Assembly: GCF_008014695.1 (NCBI RefSeq)
Contig: NZ_VOXE01000002.1
Span: 496,001-560,000, forward strand
DNA length: 64,000 bases
Source of the DNA: Chryseobacterium sp.
GTDB taxonomy: Bacteria > Bacteroidota > Bacteroidia > Flavobacteriales > Weeksellaceae
Reading direction: 5' to 3'
The number at the start of each line of letters is the position of its first letter. Position 1 is the first letter of the stretch. A model generated the notes under the pieces. That model was not told the origin of the DNA, did not search any database, and was given only the letters and a program-made list of their open reading frames with translations. Positions 54,236 to 63,120 of this stretch are shown piece by piece. Both the position numbers and the translations under genes were made by a program.

Positions 54236-55666
54236 GTGATCAATCAGAAATTAACACCCAAACAGAAAGCGTTAGCAATCAATTTGGATCAAAATATTTA
54301 CGGGACTTTTGCCGAAATTGGTGCCGGTCAGGAAACTGTCCGTCATTTTTTCCGCGCAGGAGGGGCTTCGCAGACCATTGCAAAAGCCATGTCGGCTTAC
54401 GATAAGGAATTTAGTAATGCCATTTACGGCAAAGAGTTCAAGAACCGCTACGTGAGCCAAAACCGACTTCGCAAAATGCTCCGCTATGAAGTTTCCCTGA
54501 TTGAAGAGCGCCTCTCGAGAGAGGCCACTCCGGGAAGAAAGTTTTTTTCCTATGCCAATACCGTAACCACGATTAATTTCGATAAAACCATGCTGGGTCA
54601 CGGCTGGGTGGGAATCAGATTCCAGTTGGATGAGCATGAAGATTACAACGAAATTGTCCTTCACGTTAAATTCAAGGAAAATGATGCGACGCTTCAGCAG
54701 GAAACTCTTGGAAGTCTTGGAGTAAACCTGATTTACGGCGCTTTTCATTATTCCGACAATCCGAGAAAACTTATCGAATCGCTTTATGATGATGTGGCCA
54801 TCGATAATATCGAAATTGATATGATCGATTTCAACGGTCCTGCGTTCTGCTATGTTGATAACCGTCTGATGAGTTTGCAGCTCGTGAAAAACGGAATGAC
54901 CGATGCGGTAATTTTTAATCCGCAGGGCAACAATATGCTTCCGGCAGATATTCTTTACAAAAAAAATATTTTTGCGGTACGAGGCAGTTTCCGTCCTGTA
55001 ACGCTCGTAAATATTGATATGTTCGAAAACGGCCTTGAAATGTTCCTGAAAGATGCCGAATGTGAAGTTGAAAATACGGAAGTTCTTTTTGAGATCACCA
55101 TTTCAAATCTTCGTGCATCTGGTGATATTGATGAAAGGGATTTCCTGGACAGGGTAGATGTTCTCGCAAAACTGGGTTACACCGTGATTATTTCCAATTT
55201 CTCTGAATATTACCGCCTTATTGATTATTTTGCACATTACACTTCCCAGAAAATCGGTGTGGCAATGGGCGTAAATAATCTGTTGATGGTTTTTGATGAG
55301 TCTTACTATAAAAATCTGTCAGGTGGAATCCTCGAAGCGTTCGGGAAATTCTTCCGTCAGGATATGAGGGTGTACCTTTATCCTTACAAGGATCCTGTCA
55401 CGCACCAATTCCTTACTTCTGAAAACCTTAAGGTAAGCGACAATCTGAAGGAACTGTACAAATATTTCAAACTCAATAAACGGATTCTGGACATCAAAAA
55501 CTACAATCCGAAACACGCTGAAATTTATTCCAGAGATATCCTGAACAAAATTGCAACCCATGAAAAAGGCTGGGAAAACCAGATTCCGAAAGGCGTTGCC
55601 GAAATGATCAAGGAACGCGGCATGTTCGGTTACAAAGAAGAAGTAAAACTCAAAGAATTTACCTAA
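54236..55666 (+). CDS. Conserved protein of unknown function (often labelled nicotinate-nucleotide adenylyltransferase-like)
   Basis: A 476-residue cytoplasmic protein beginning VINQKLTPKQKALAINLDQNIYG. Notable segments are 'GTFAEIGAGQETVRHFFRAGGASQTIAKAMSAYD' near the N-terminus and 'FFSYANTVTTINF'. Relatives are very conserved in Bacteroidota but have no proven function. From memory they carry labels such as nicotinate-nucleotide adenylyltransferase, yet the (H/T)xGH nucleotidyltransferase motif is absent here. I therefore do not assign a reaction. The start is GTG at 54236; an ATG would be further inside the conserved region. It is 12 bases upstream of the GAF protein gene, probably one operon. 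Confidence 0.85.
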   Translation: MINQKLTPKQKALAINLDQNIYGTFAEIGAGQETVRHFFRAGGASQTIAKAMSAYDKEFSNAIYGKEFKNRYVSQNRLRKMLRYEVSLIEERLSREATPGRKFFSYANTVTTINFDKTMLGHGWVGIRFQLDEHEDYNEIVLHVKFKENDATLQQETLGSLGVNLIYGAFHYSDNPRKLIESLYDDVAIDNIEIDMIDFNGPAFCYVDNRLMSLQLVKNGMTDAVIFNPQGNNMLPADILYKKNIFAVRGSFRPVTLVNIDMFENGLEMFLKDAECEVENTEVLFEITISNLRASGDIDERDFLDRVDVLAKLGYTVIISNFSEYYRLIDYFAHYTSQKIGVAMGVNNLLMVFDESYYKNLSGGILEAFGKFFRQDMRVYLYPYKDPVTHQFLTSENLKVSDNLKELYKYFKLNKRILDIKNYNPKHAEIYSRDILNKIATHEKGWENQIPKGVAEMIKERGMFGYKEEVKLKEFT

Positions 55667-55678
55667 AAAAAACAAAAA

Positions 55679-56128
55679 ATGTCTGAAATAAAGAAAAGGC
55701 TTTCCTCGATACTTGATAGCCCTGCCCAGAATACGCAGGAAAAACTGGAAAAAATCTGTCATCTGTTGGATCAGGAAATTCCCTATTTCAACTGGACCGG
55801 CTTTTATTTTAAAAACGGCGATAAAGAGGAGCTGATTTTAGGCCCTTATGTGGGCGCTAAAACCGATCACACCATCATTCCTTTCGGAAAAGGGATTTGC
55901 GGACAGGTAGCGGTCTCCAACGAAACTTTTGTTGTTCCCGATGTCCACGAACAAGACAATTACCTGAGCTGTTCCATTGATACAAAAGCCGAGATCGTTG
56001 TTCCCATCATTAAAAACGGCGAAAATATCGGCCAGATCGATATTGATTCACATACCCTGAACCCGTTTACTGCCGAAGACCGCGAAATGCTGGAGTGGCT
56101 TTGTGAAAAAGTAGCCAAAATTCTATAG
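55679..56128 (+). CDS. GAF-domain free methionine-(R)-sulfoxide reductase
   Basis: A 149-residue single GAF domain. Conserved Cys are at the positions used by free-Met-R-sulfoxide reductases: 'GKGICGQVA' (~80) and 'YLSCSIDTKAEIVVPI' (~103). The remaining motifs 'FNWTGFYF', 'LILGPYVG' and 'IGQIDIDSH' match this group. It reduces free methionine-R-sulfoxide using thioredoxin. A third Cys seen in E. coli YebR is not evident, so a two-Cys mechanism is likely. It overlaps the convergent BtuF-like gene by six bases. Confidence 0.88.
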   Translation: MSEIKKRLSSILDSPAQNTQEKLEKICHLLDQEIPYFNWTGFYFKNGDKEELILGPYVGAKTDHTIIPFGKGICGQVAVSNETFVVPDVHEQDNYLSCSIDTKAEIVVPIIKNGENIGQIDIDSHTLNPFTAEDREMLEWLCEKVAKIL

Positions 56129-56845
56129 ATTTTCCAACAAAGACTTGTAGTAAGGCCCCCATTTTAACAGCGGAGTGCCGTACCAGGAAAAAGCTTCACC
56201 TTCAACCAATATGATTTTTGCTGTAGGAATCTCGCTCTGCAGCTCAGCCATGTGTTTTTCCCGGAACGGGAAGGGCTCAGAGGAAAGCAGGAGGTATTCT
56301 GCGGACTGCATTTCTTCTATCGAAATAACGGGATACCTTTTCTGATTTTTGAAAATATTATCAAAACCGAGTTGTTCAAGAATGTGGTGAATGAACGTGT
56401 CATTTCCAACCGTCATATACGGCGCTTTCCAGATCAGATATGCCGTTTTTTTGGAAGGCTCTTTTGAGAGGTTTCCGAAAACCGTCCGTATTTTCTGAAC
56501 ATAATTTTGCGCGGTTTCCTCCTTATTTAAAAGGGTTCCCAATTTCTGCAGAAAGTTTTCGTTGTCGCGCAGATTTTTGATGTCGGTGACCCAGACTTTA
56601 AACTCCTTTTCGAGTTCTTCCACCTGCAGTTTTTCATTTTCTTCTTTGTTGGCAATAATGAGGTCAGGCTTTAAACTCCTTATTTTTTCAATATTCAGGT
56701 TTTTTGTACCACCAATTACAGTCACTTTTTTAACCGAATCTTCCGGATGAATGCAGAATTTTGTCCTTCCAACCACTTCCGAATCCGTTAAACCGAAATC
56801 AAAAAGCGTTTCTGTAATGCTTGGAACCAGCGAGATGATTTTCAT
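56123..56845 (-). CDS. BtuF-like helical-backbone metal/cofactor-binding protein
   Basis: A 240-residue protein with the class III substrate-binding fold: 'IISLVPSITETLFDFGLTDSEVVGRTKFCIHPED' at the N-terminus, 'VIGGTKNLNIEKIRSLKPDLIIANKEEN', and a C-terminal lobe 'SEPFPFREKHMAELQSEIP'. It resembles cobalamin- or iron-chelate-binding proteins of ABC importers but has no signal peptide, and no permease or ATPase gene is adjacent. It therefore may act in the cytoplasm. It overlaps the convergent GAF gene by six bases and follows mgtE after seven bases. Confidence 0.85.
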   Translation of the reverse strand: MKIISLVPSITETLFDFGLTDSEVVGRTKFCIHPEDSVKKVTVIGGTKNLNIEKIRSLKPDLIIANKEENEKLQVEELEKEFKVWVTDIKNLRDNENFLQKLGTLLNKEETAQNYVQKIRTVFGNLSKEPSKKTAYLIWKAPYMTVGNDTFIHHILEQLGFDNIFKNQKRYPVISIEEMQSAEYLLLSSEPFPFREKHMAELQSEIPTAKIILVEGEAFSWYGTPLLKWGPYYKSLLENL

Positions 56846-56852
56846 GGAAATT

Positions 56853-58175
56853 TTAAAGAAGTTTGCCGCTCAGCAGTAATCCGGCGAGCGTGAAATAAAT
56901 GACCAATCCGGTAACATCCACCAGTGTGGCTACAAACGGTGCTGAAGATGTTGCGGGATCCAGATTGAATCTTTTCAGAACAAAAGGAACCATGGAGCCG
57001 GAAAGTGTTCCCCACATCACGATCATGGTTAATGAAAAACCTACTGTCAGCCCAATAAATGCCCAGTATTCCCCGTAATCGAACCAACCGGCGTACTGCC
57101 AGAGCATGATCCTGAAAAATCCCAAAACTCCTAAAATCCCACCAAGAAAAAGACCCGTAATCACTTCTTTTTTAATGACGATCCACCAGTCTTTTACGGT
57201 GATTTCCTGAAGCGCCATTGCACGGATGATCAGCGTCGCCGCCTGGGAACCGGTGTTTCCACCACTGGAAATAATGAGGGGAACAAACAGGGTCAGGACC
57301 ACCGCTTGCTGAATTTCATCTTCAAAATACCCCATTGCAGAAGCTGTTAATAACTGGAAAAAAAACAGAAGGATCAGCCAGAATCCACGCTTTTTGATCA
57401 TTTCGAACCAGTTCGTTTGTCGGTACGGTTCATCAAGCGCATCCATCCCCCCGAATTTCTGGATGTCTTCCGTATTTTGCTGTTCGATCTGATCCAGAAT
57501 GTCATCAATCGTTACAATCCCGACCAGAACGCCGCTTTCCGTAACGATCGGCAGTGCTGTTCTGTCGTATTTTTCGAAATAAGAAACGGCATCTTCTTTG
57601 GAAGTCACGGTAGGAATGGCAACGAAGTAGTTGTCGGTAATCTCAGAAACGAGCTGATCCTCGTCGGCCAACAGAAGGTTTCCGATGGCAAGGTCATCAA
57701 TAAGACGGTTTCTTTCATCAACCACATACAGATGGTTCATGGTCTCCACTTTTTTTCCCACTTTTTTGATCTGTTCGAAACACCTTTTCACGGTCCATTC
57801 CTTCCGGATCTGGATATAATAAGGCGTCATGAGTCGAGCGATGGAGTCGGAGTGGTAGCCCAGAAGTTTGAGGGCGATCCGTCTTTCCTGTGGATTCAGT
57901 AAGTTGATGGAGGATTTGATGAGTTCGTCGGGAAAGTCTTCAAAAAGCGCCGTCCGGTCATCGGGGGTCATCGCATTCAGGATCTCCGCCACTTCTTCGC
58001 TGCCGATGCTTCTGATGGTTTCTTCCTGAAAATCGGGATCCAGATGGGCAAAAACCTCGGCTTTATATTCCTTCGGAACCTTCAGAAACTCCAGAAGTCT
58101 TTTATCGGCATGAAGTTTACTCAGCGATTCGGCGATATCTTCGGGATTAAAAAAAAGTTCGGTAGTTTCAGACAT
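56853..58175 (-). CDS. mgtE: Magnesium transporter MgtE
   Basis: A 440-residue transporter: N domain (residues 1-~125, superhelical '[24 protein letters not shown]'), two CBS domains (~126-255, '[24 protein letters not shown]') that sense Mg2+, and five TM helices (~280-440) with the pore motif '[19 protein letters not shown]'. It imports Mg2+ down its gradient, gated by cytosolic Mg2+. The start at 58175 (MSETTEL) is supported by a -7 box TATTTTTG at 58194-58201; the longer in-frame start at 58196 would overlap it. The downstream BtuF-like gene is probably co-transcribed. Confidence 0.93.
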   Translation of the reverse strand: MSETTELFFNPEDIAESLSKLHADKRLLEFLKVPKEYKAEVFAHLDPDFQEETIRSIGSEEVAEILNAMTPDDRTALFEDFPDELIKSSINLLNPQERRIALKLLGYHSDSIARLMTPYYIQIRKEWTVKRCFEQIKKVGKKVETMNHLYVVDERNRLIDDLAIGNLLLADEDQLVSEITDNYFVAIPTVTSKEDAVSYFEKYDRTALPIVTESGVLVGIVTIDDILDQIEQQNTEDIQKFGGMDALDEPYRQTNWFEMIKKRGFWLILLFFFQLLTASAMGYFEDEIQQAVVLTLFVPLIISSGGNTGSQAATLIIRAMALQEITVKDWWIVIKKEVITGLFLGGILGVLGFFRIMLWQYAGWFDYGEYWAFIGLTVGFSLTMIVMWGTLSGSMVPFVLKRFNLDPATSSAPFVATLVDVTGLVIYFTLAGLLLSGKLL

Positions 58176-58193
58176 CTCTTTTGTTTGATGCTG

Positions 58194-58201
58194 CAAAAAT
58201 A
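58194..58201 (-). promoter_or_regulatory. -7 promoter box (TATTTTTG) of mgtE
   Basis: A full TAnnTTTG match on the minus strand, 18 bases before the mgtE ATG. Confidence 0.48.
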
Positions 58202-58252
58202 CTTGAAATAATTAGAAATGAAGAGAAATGCGTTTTAATATGACTTGCGGGT

Positions 58253-58822
58253 TTAGGATTTTTCCTGCTCCGCTCTGTATATTCTGCGCATATTTTTGGT
58301 GATGTCCTTTAATGCACCGTTGGTGCCTATTTTGATGGAGTTTTCGGCAGAGCCCAGAATCCGTGCATTTTTTCTGAAGGTATTGTAGCTGGATTCCGTG
58401 ATGAAATTTCCCTGCGCATCATACAGTTTCATGCTTACTTCTACCTGATTCGAAAAGACATAAGTACCGATGCCCACCTTGAAATACTTGACTTTCGGAA
58501 TGACCGCAAAATCGGCGCTGTTGTTCAGGCAGAATTCCCTGATCGTTTCTTTGTCAGTATTGTCGAATGAGGTGGAGGTATTCAGAAAAAGAAGCCGGTT
58601 GTTTTTAAAAGTGTTCAGTTTATCTGAAACGGCCGAAAAAAAGGCGGTATTTGTCGGGGCTTTGATTTCTTCCAGATCCGGAAAAACTTCGGGGTTGAAG
58701 TAGGCGATTTTGATGACCTTCCTTGAGTCCGTTAAGTAAAGACCATTATTTTGCGCACTGCAGCCGGTAAAACCAAAGAAAAACAAGGCGTAAATAAAGG
58801 TAAAGGATAAAGGTTTTTTCAT
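58253..58822 (-). CDS. Lipoprotein of unknown function
   Basis: A 189-residue protein with a lipobox (FFFGFTGC, Cys22), so it is anchored to an envelope membrane. The mature part shows an alpha/beta pattern with 'VIKIAYFNPEVFPDLEE', 'FCLNNSADFAVIPKVKYFKVG' and 'VEVSMKLYDAQGNFITESSYNTF'. This is reminiscent of small periplasmic lipoproteins that sense or assemble envelope components, but no family is assigned. The start at 58822 (MKKPLSF) is preferred over 58852 because the longer form would put charged residues before the signal. It is a monocistronic gene between mgtE and rpsO. Confidence 0.65.
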   Translation of the reverse strand: MKKPLSFTFIYALFFFGFTGCSAQNNGLYLTDSRKVIKIAYFNPEVFPDLEEIKAPTNTAFFSAVSDKLNTFKNNRLLFLNTSTSFDNTDKETIREFCLNNSADFAVIPKVKYFKVGIGTYVFSNQVEVSMKLYDAQGNFITESSYNTFRKNARILGSAENSIKIGTNGALKDITKNMRRIYRAEQEKS

Positions 58823-58932
58823 CTTCTGTTCTCCTTGCAAAATTACTGCCAATTAAAGGATATTGAATACAATTATTAAGAAAGTTTTAACATTTATTTA
58901 AAACTACTTCAATAATGATTACAGGATAATGT

Positions 58933-58962
58933 TTTGGAATTCAGAAAATTGTTGTAATTTTG
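58933..58962 (+). promoter_or_regulatory. Promoter of rpsO
   Basis: TTTG at 58933-58936, 18 bases, then TAATTTTG at 58955-58962, a full consensus match in both boxes. It is 35 bases before the rpsO ATG, leaving a leader of about 30 nt. Confidence 0.75.
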
Positions 58963-58997
58963 CCCCCGTTACATAATAATCATTAAATAATATTTGA

Positions 58998-59267
58998 ATG
59001 TACTTAACTACTGACAAGAAGAAAGAAATCTTCGCAAAACACGGAAAGTCTGATGCAGACACAGGAAGCGCAGAGGGACAAGTTGCCCTTTTCACTTTCA
59101 GAATCAACCATTTATCTCAACACCTTAAAGCCAACCGTCACGATTTCAACACGGAACGTTCATTGGTAGCTTTGGTAGGTAAAAGAAAAGCGCTTTTGGA
59201 TTATCTTAAAAAGAAAGATATTACAAGATACAGAGCGATTATCGCTGAGCTTGGATTAAGAAAATAA
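58998..59267 (+). CDS. rpsO: 30S ribosomal protein S15
   Basis: An 89-residue protein with the S15 signature: 'DADTGSAEGQVALFTFRINHLSQHL' and 'ALVGKRKALLDYLKKKDITRYRAIIAELGLRK'. It binds 16S rRNA in the central domain. The order rpsO-pnp is conserved widely, with a terminator between the two genes here, so pnp has its own promoter. Confidence 0.97.
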   Translation: MYLTTDKKKEIFAKHGKSDADTGSAEGQVALFTFRINHLSQHLKANRHDFNTERSLVALVGKRKALLDYLKKKDITRYRAIIAELGLRK

Positions 59268-59287
59268 TCATTTTTCCGAAAAACTAT

Positions 59288-59317
59288 AAAAGCAGCTCCC
59301 TGGAGCTGCTTTTTATT
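59288..59317 (+). terminator. Rho-independent terminator after rpsO
   Basis: Stem AGCAGCTCC / GGAGCTGCT with loop CT at 59291-59310, followed by five T. Confidence 0.9.
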
Positions 59318-59441
59318 TTCACCTTCAGGTTTTTGAAGGTGATTTTTCTTTATCCTAAAATCCGTATCTTCGCAAACGAAAATTTAAAACGATTAAATAC
59401 TAACCGCACTCAATACGGAGTGCCAAAGACGAACACATTTT

Positions 59442-61781
59442 ATGAATGCTCCACAAGCAATTATTGAAACAATTCAATTAAAAGATGGGAGAGAGATCAC
59501 CATCGAAACAGGGAAGCTGGCAAAACAGGCCAACGGTTCCGTTGTAGTAAGAATGGGCGGAACAATGCTTCTAGCAACTGTTGTCGCCAACAAAGACGCA
59601 AGTCCGGGCGTGGATTTTCTTCCACTTACGGTAGATTACAGAGAAAAATTCTATTCAGGCGGTAAAATTCCGGGAAACTTTTTCCGGAGAGAAGCAAGAC
59701 CTTCTGACGAGGAAGTATTGACGATGAGATTGGTAGACCGCGTTTTGCGTCCGCTTTTCCCATCCGATTTCCATGCAGAAGTTCAGGTGATGATTGCCCT
59801 GATTTCCTATGATAAAGAAGTGATGCCGGAAGCTTTAGCTGGTCTGGCTGCCTCCGCTGCCATCGCCATTACCGATATCCCTTTCAACGGGCCGATGTCT
59901 GAAGTAAGAGTGGTAAGAATAAACGGAGAACTTTCCATTAACCCAAGTATGGAAAATCTTGCGAAAGCAGATTTGGACATTATGGTGGGTGCTACAAAAG
60001 ATTCTATCGTAATGGTAGAAGGAATTATGGACGAAATTTCCGAGCAGGAAATGATCGAAGCCATTAAATTCGCTCACGAAGAAATTAAAGTTCAGGTTGA
60101 AGCTCAGGAAAGACTGGCTGAAAGAGTAGGCAAGTCTTTACCGAAAAGAGAATACACCCACGAAAACCACGACGAAGAGATCCGCGATAAGGTTTGGAAA
60201 GAAACTTTCGATAAAGTATATGAAGTGGCCAAAACGCCTTCTGCAAAAGAAGAAAGAGGCGATAACTTCAAAGCGGTTTTAGAAGAATTCCTTTCCCAGT
60301 ATTCCGAAGAGGAAATGGAAACGGTAAAACCTTTCGCAAAAGTATATTTCCACGATGTGGAGAAAGAAGCGATGCGTCAGCTGATCCTGAACGAGAAAAT
60401 CCGTCTTGATGGACGTACGCCTGAAACGATTCGTCCGATCTGGTCCGAAATCGATTATTTACCGGGCGCTCACGGTTCTGCCATTTTCACAAGAGGGGAA
60501 ACGCAGTCGCTGACCGCGGTAACTTTAGGCTCCGTGAAAGATGCCAACATGGTAGATTCAGTCGCCATCAATTACGACGAAAAATTCTTTTTACATTATA
60601 ATTTCCCGCCGTTCTCTACCGGTGAAGCAAGACCTTTAAGAGGAACTTCAAGAAGAGAAGTAGGACACGGAAACCTGGCTCAGAGAGCACTTTCGAGAAT
60701 GATCCCTGCAGAGAATCCTTATACGATCCGTATCGTTTCCGATATTCTGGAATCCAACGGTTCATCTTCCATGGCGACGGTTTGTGCCGGAACTTTGGCG
60801 CTGATGGATGCGGGTGTACAGATTTCAAAACCGGTTTCCGGAATTGCAATGGGACTGATTACTGATGCGGAATCAGGAAAATTCACGGTGCTTTCCGATA
60901 TCTTAGGAGACGAAGATCACCTGGGGGATATGGACTTTAAAGTAACCGGAACTGCAGACGGAATCACGGCCTGCCAAATGGACATTAAGATCCAGGGACT
61001 TTCTATGGACATCATGGAATCCGCTTTGGCTCAGGCAAGAGAAGGAAGACTTCACATTCTTGGAGAAATGATGAAAACCATCGACAAACCAAGAGTGGAT
61101 GTGAAACCACACGCTCCGAAAATGGAAGTACTCGAAATTCCGAAAGAATTCATCGGTGGTGTAATCGGACCTGGCGGAAAAATCATTCAGCAGATGCAGA
61201 AAGATTTCCTAACCGTTATCGCGATTGAAGAGATTGGCGAGATCGGAAGAATTGAAATCTCCGGGATCAGCAGAGAAAATATCGATGCGACCATCGCGGC
61301 GATCAAAGAAATCTGTTTCGTACCTACGATAGGCGAAATCTACAACGGTAGAGTCGTGAAAGTAATGGACTTCGGTGCATTCGTAGCGATTGCGAAAGGA
61401 ACCGAAGGTTTGCTTCACATCTCCGAAATCGAATGGGCGAGGCTGGACAAAGTTCCTTACAACGAAGGCGACATGGTGGAAGTGAAATTTATGGGCTTTG
61501 ATGACCGTAAGAAAATGAAACTTTCCCGTAAAGTCCTTTTGCCAAGACCGGAAAGAACGGAGCGAAGAGAAGGAGAGGGAGATTCCCGTGAAAACCGCGA
61601 CAGCCGTCCGCCAAGAAACGACAGAAGAGACGGTGGCGACAGAAGAGACAACAACCGCGGAAACGACAGACCGCAGCAAGGCAACAGCGGTACAGCTACT
61701 GAGCGGCCTGCAGGTGAAGATACCTTCAAGCCTTTGAACGAAAGCGAAAATCCAATCGACGAGAAGCCGGAAGGTTTCTAA
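59442..61781 (+). CDS. pnp: Polyribonucleotide nucleotidyltransferase (PNPase)
   Basis: A 779-residue 3'-5' exoribonuclease that degrades RNA with phosphate. Domain order: RNase PH-like 1 (~1-150), alpha-helical PNPase domain (~150-310), RNase PH-like 2 (~320-545, with '[22 protein letters not shown]' and the catalytic Asp region '[16 protein letters not shown]'), KH domain (~565-625, '[15 protein letters not shown]') and S1 domain (~630-705, '[22 protein letters not shown]'). The tail of ~75 residues is Arg/Asp/Asn-rich and disordered ([16 protein letters not shown]), a possible RNA- or partner-binding extension. A -7-like TATCTTCG lies upstream at 59365-59372. A hairpin terminator follows. 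Confidence 0.97.
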   Translation: MNAPQAIIETIQLKDGREITIETGKLAKQANGSVVVRMGGTMLLATVVANKDASPGVDFLPLTVDYREKFYSGGKIPGNFFRREARPSDEEVLTMRLVDRVLRPLFPSDFHAEVQVMIALISYDKEVMPEALAGLAASAAIAITDIPFNGPMSEVRVVRINGELSINPSMENLAKADLDIMVGATKDSIVMVEGIMDEISEQEMIEAIKFAHEEIKVQVEAQERLAERVGKSLPKREYTHENHDEEIRDKVWKETFDKVYEVAKTPSAKEERGDNFKAVLEEFLSQYSEEEMETVKPFAKVYFHDVEKEAMRQLILNEKIRLDGRTPETIRPIWSEIDYLPGAHGSAIFTRGETQSLTAVTLGSVKDANMVDSVAINYDEKFFLHYNFPPFSTGEARPLRGTSRREVGHGNLAQRALSRMIPAENPYTIRIVSDILESNGSSSMATVCAGTLALMDAGVQISKPVSGIAMGLITDAESGKFTVLSDILGDEDHLGDMDFKVTGTADGITACQMDIKIQGLSMDIMESALAQAREGRLHILGEMMKTIDKPRVDVKPHAPKMEVLEIPKEFIGGVIGPGGKIIQQMQKDFLTVIAIEEIGEIGRIEISGISRENIDATIAAIKEICFVPTIGEIYNGRVVKVMDFGAFVAIAKGTEGLLHISEIEWARLDKVPYNEGDMVEVKFMGFDDRKKMKLSRKVLLPRPERTERREGEGDSRENRDSRPPRNDRRDGGDRRDNNRGNDRPQQGNSGTATERPAGEDTFKPLNESENPIDEKPEGF

Positions 61782-61803
61782 TCTGAGGACACTATATTAT
61801 AAT

Positions 61804-61836
61804 GAAACCACCGAATTTTCGGTGGTTTTTTTTGCG
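61804..61836 (+). terminator. Rho-independent terminator after pnp
   Basis: Stem AACCACCGAA / TTCGGTGGTT with a two-base loop at 61806-61827, followed by a T run. Confidence 0.92.
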
Positions 61837-61858
61837 GTCTTCTCACGTCCGGGCGCTC

Positions 61859-62037
61859 GGCTCTTGAATCTTGGCTCTTGGCTCTTGATTCCTGGCTCTT
61901 GGTTCTCGCCTCTCGCCATTCGCCATCAGCCATCAGCTCTTCGTCATTGCTAGCACAGCGAAGCAACCCTCTACTTTTTCCTTGGCCCTTGACTCTTGCC
62001 TCTTGATTCTTGACTCTTGGTTCTTGACTCTTGATTC
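61859..62037. repeat. Heptanucleotide repeat array split by a REP-like element
   Basis: Twelve degenerate 7-bp units (GGCTCTT, GAATCTT, GCCATCA and variants) run exactly from 61859 to 61942. A 39-bp non-repeat block follows (61943-61981). Eight more 7-bp units (TTGACTC, TTGATTC, TTGGTTC and variants) fill 61982-62037. The middle block begins GTCATTGCTAGCACAGCG, closely resembling the dispersed 'CGTCATTGCGAG...GCGAAGCAATC' repeats known in many bacterial genomes. The array ends one base before the stop codon of the adjacent minus-strand gene. The phase within each half is perfect. Confidence 0.85.
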
Positions 62038-62730
62038 TCACCTCACGATAATTCCCAGTTTTTCCAGGGTCTGGTCGTTAGGGAACAGGACTTTGGCATA
62101 CGCCGTAAGCTCGCTGTATTTGGGATACAGCAGATCCAGGGCTTCATCGCGGATTTCGGTGGCTTTCTGGGCTTCGCCGAGTTCTTTTTTCTGGGATTGT
62201 TTCAGCGTAGAAATTTCCTGCAGGGCGTTCTGCTGCGCGGTAATGTCGGCATTATTGATGTTCACCTCTGCAGCCTTCGCCTTGAAATCATCATTGGCGA
62301 GCAGCTGTGCATAGAAATTGCTGACCTGCTGGTACCAGGCGGAGAAGGCGCGTTTCCGGCCCTTATCAATCCCGAGGGTGGCATAGGCCTGGCGGTTGCC
62401 TTTCATCGCAATTTTGCACAGGTTGCGGTGTCGCGTATACAGCAGATCAATTTCCGCCAGCTTGTTATTGAACCGGTCGGTCTCCGCATATTGTTCGCCA
62501 TAGGCCTGTCTTTGGGTGTTGCTCAGCTGCTCCAGCTGCTCAATTTCCTGCAGGTAAGACTCGAGTTTGGCTTTCGTGATGCCTACCGTTTCCAGCTGGC
62601 TCTGTATTTCCGGCTCCTGGGCATTGGAGAAAGCCACTTTCATCCGGTTAATCAGTTCATCTGCGGAAATATACTGGTTCCGTTTCGGGGTATTTCCGCT
62701 TTCTGGGGTGTTGTTTTGTAGATTTTCCAT
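62038..62730 (-). CDS. Coiled-coil protein of unknown function
   Basis: A 230-residue, Gln/Glu/Ala-rich, mostly helical protein without signal peptide or TM segment. Segments such as 'LESYLQEIEQLEQLSNTQRQAYGEQYAE' and 'QQNALQEISTLKQSQKKELGEAQKA' predict coiled coils. The centre 'IAMKGNRQAYATLGIDKGRKRAFSAWYQQVSNFY' is a distinctive non-coiled stretch. From memory, related proteins recur in several copies in Chryseobacterium-type genomes, without known function. Its stop codon directly abuts the heptamer array. Confidence 0.75.
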   Translation of the reverse strand: MENLQNNTPESGNTPKRNQYISADELINRMKVAFSNAQEPEIQSQLETVGITKAKLESYLQEIEQLEQLSNTQRQAYGEQYAETDRFNNKLAEIDLLYTRHRNLCKIAMKGNRQAYATLGIDKGRKRAFSAWYQQVSNFYAQLLANDDFKAKAAEVNINNADITAQQNALQEISTLKQSQKKELGEAQKATEIRDEALDLLYPKYSELTAYAKVLFPNDQTLEKLGIIVR

Positions 62731-62795
62731 AATAAACGGTATTAATGTTAAAATTATCTACCAAAATTATAAAATAAATGAATAATTCACCAAAA

Positions 62796-62825
62796 AAATG
62801 GTCCGGCAATATTGCCGGACCATTT
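62796..62825. repeat. 30-bp perfect palindrome, minus-strand terminator candidate
   Basis: AATGGTCCGGCAATATTGCCGGACCATT reads the same on both strands and extends to 30 bp with its flanks. On the minus strand it is followed by a run of seven T, so it could terminate transcripts coming from the HEPN-like gene at 63121. Its right half is the first unit of the 21-bp array; its left half is an inverted copy of that unit. Confidence 0.75.
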
Positions 62826-63040
62826 CTGTACGTTGCCGGACCATTTCTGTGAGTTGCCGGAGCATTTCTGTGGGTTGCCGGAGCGTTTCTGGAGGTTGCC
62901 GGAGCGTTTCTGTACGTTGCCGGAGCGTTTCTGTGGGTTGCCGAACCATTTCTGGAGGTTGCCGGAACATTTCTGTGGGTTGCCGGAAGGTTTCTTGAAG
63001 TTGCGGAAGGATTTTTAAGGTGTGCGGGAAGATTTCTGCT
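62812..63040. repeat. 21-bp direct-repeat array (about 11 units)
   Basis: Units of exactly 21 bp with consensus TTGCCGGAGCGTTTCTGTGGG. Nine good units start at 62812, 62833, 62854, 62875, 62896, 62917, 62938, 62959 and 62980. Two decayed units follow to 63040. Conservation falls from left to right. Because 21 is divisible by three, several frames stay open through it and give false ORFs on both strands. There are no unique spacers, so it is not a CRISPR array. Confidence 0.9.
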
Positions 63041-63120
63041 TCTTTTTTTATTCCACAGAAACTTCTGTTATTTATTTGAAAAGGAGGTTATGCAACAGTT
63101 ACCAATGTTAGCTATAGTTT

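Noticed and set aside
61778-62041. 87-residue minus-strand frame (KSQEPR-type repeats) that starts at a GTG overlapping the stop codon of the 62038 gene
   Set aside because: It consists of the heptamer array read as peptide plus the REP-like block (LLRCASND), a common false ORF.
62767-62998. Open frames on both strands through the 21-bp array (heptad peptides such as RQPTEML or CRSVSVG)
   Set aside because: The 21-bp period keeps several frames open by itself; no start signals or conserved codon pattern.
62812-63040. CRISPR array
   Set aside because: The units are contiguous 21-bp repeats with no unique spacers and no cas genes are present.
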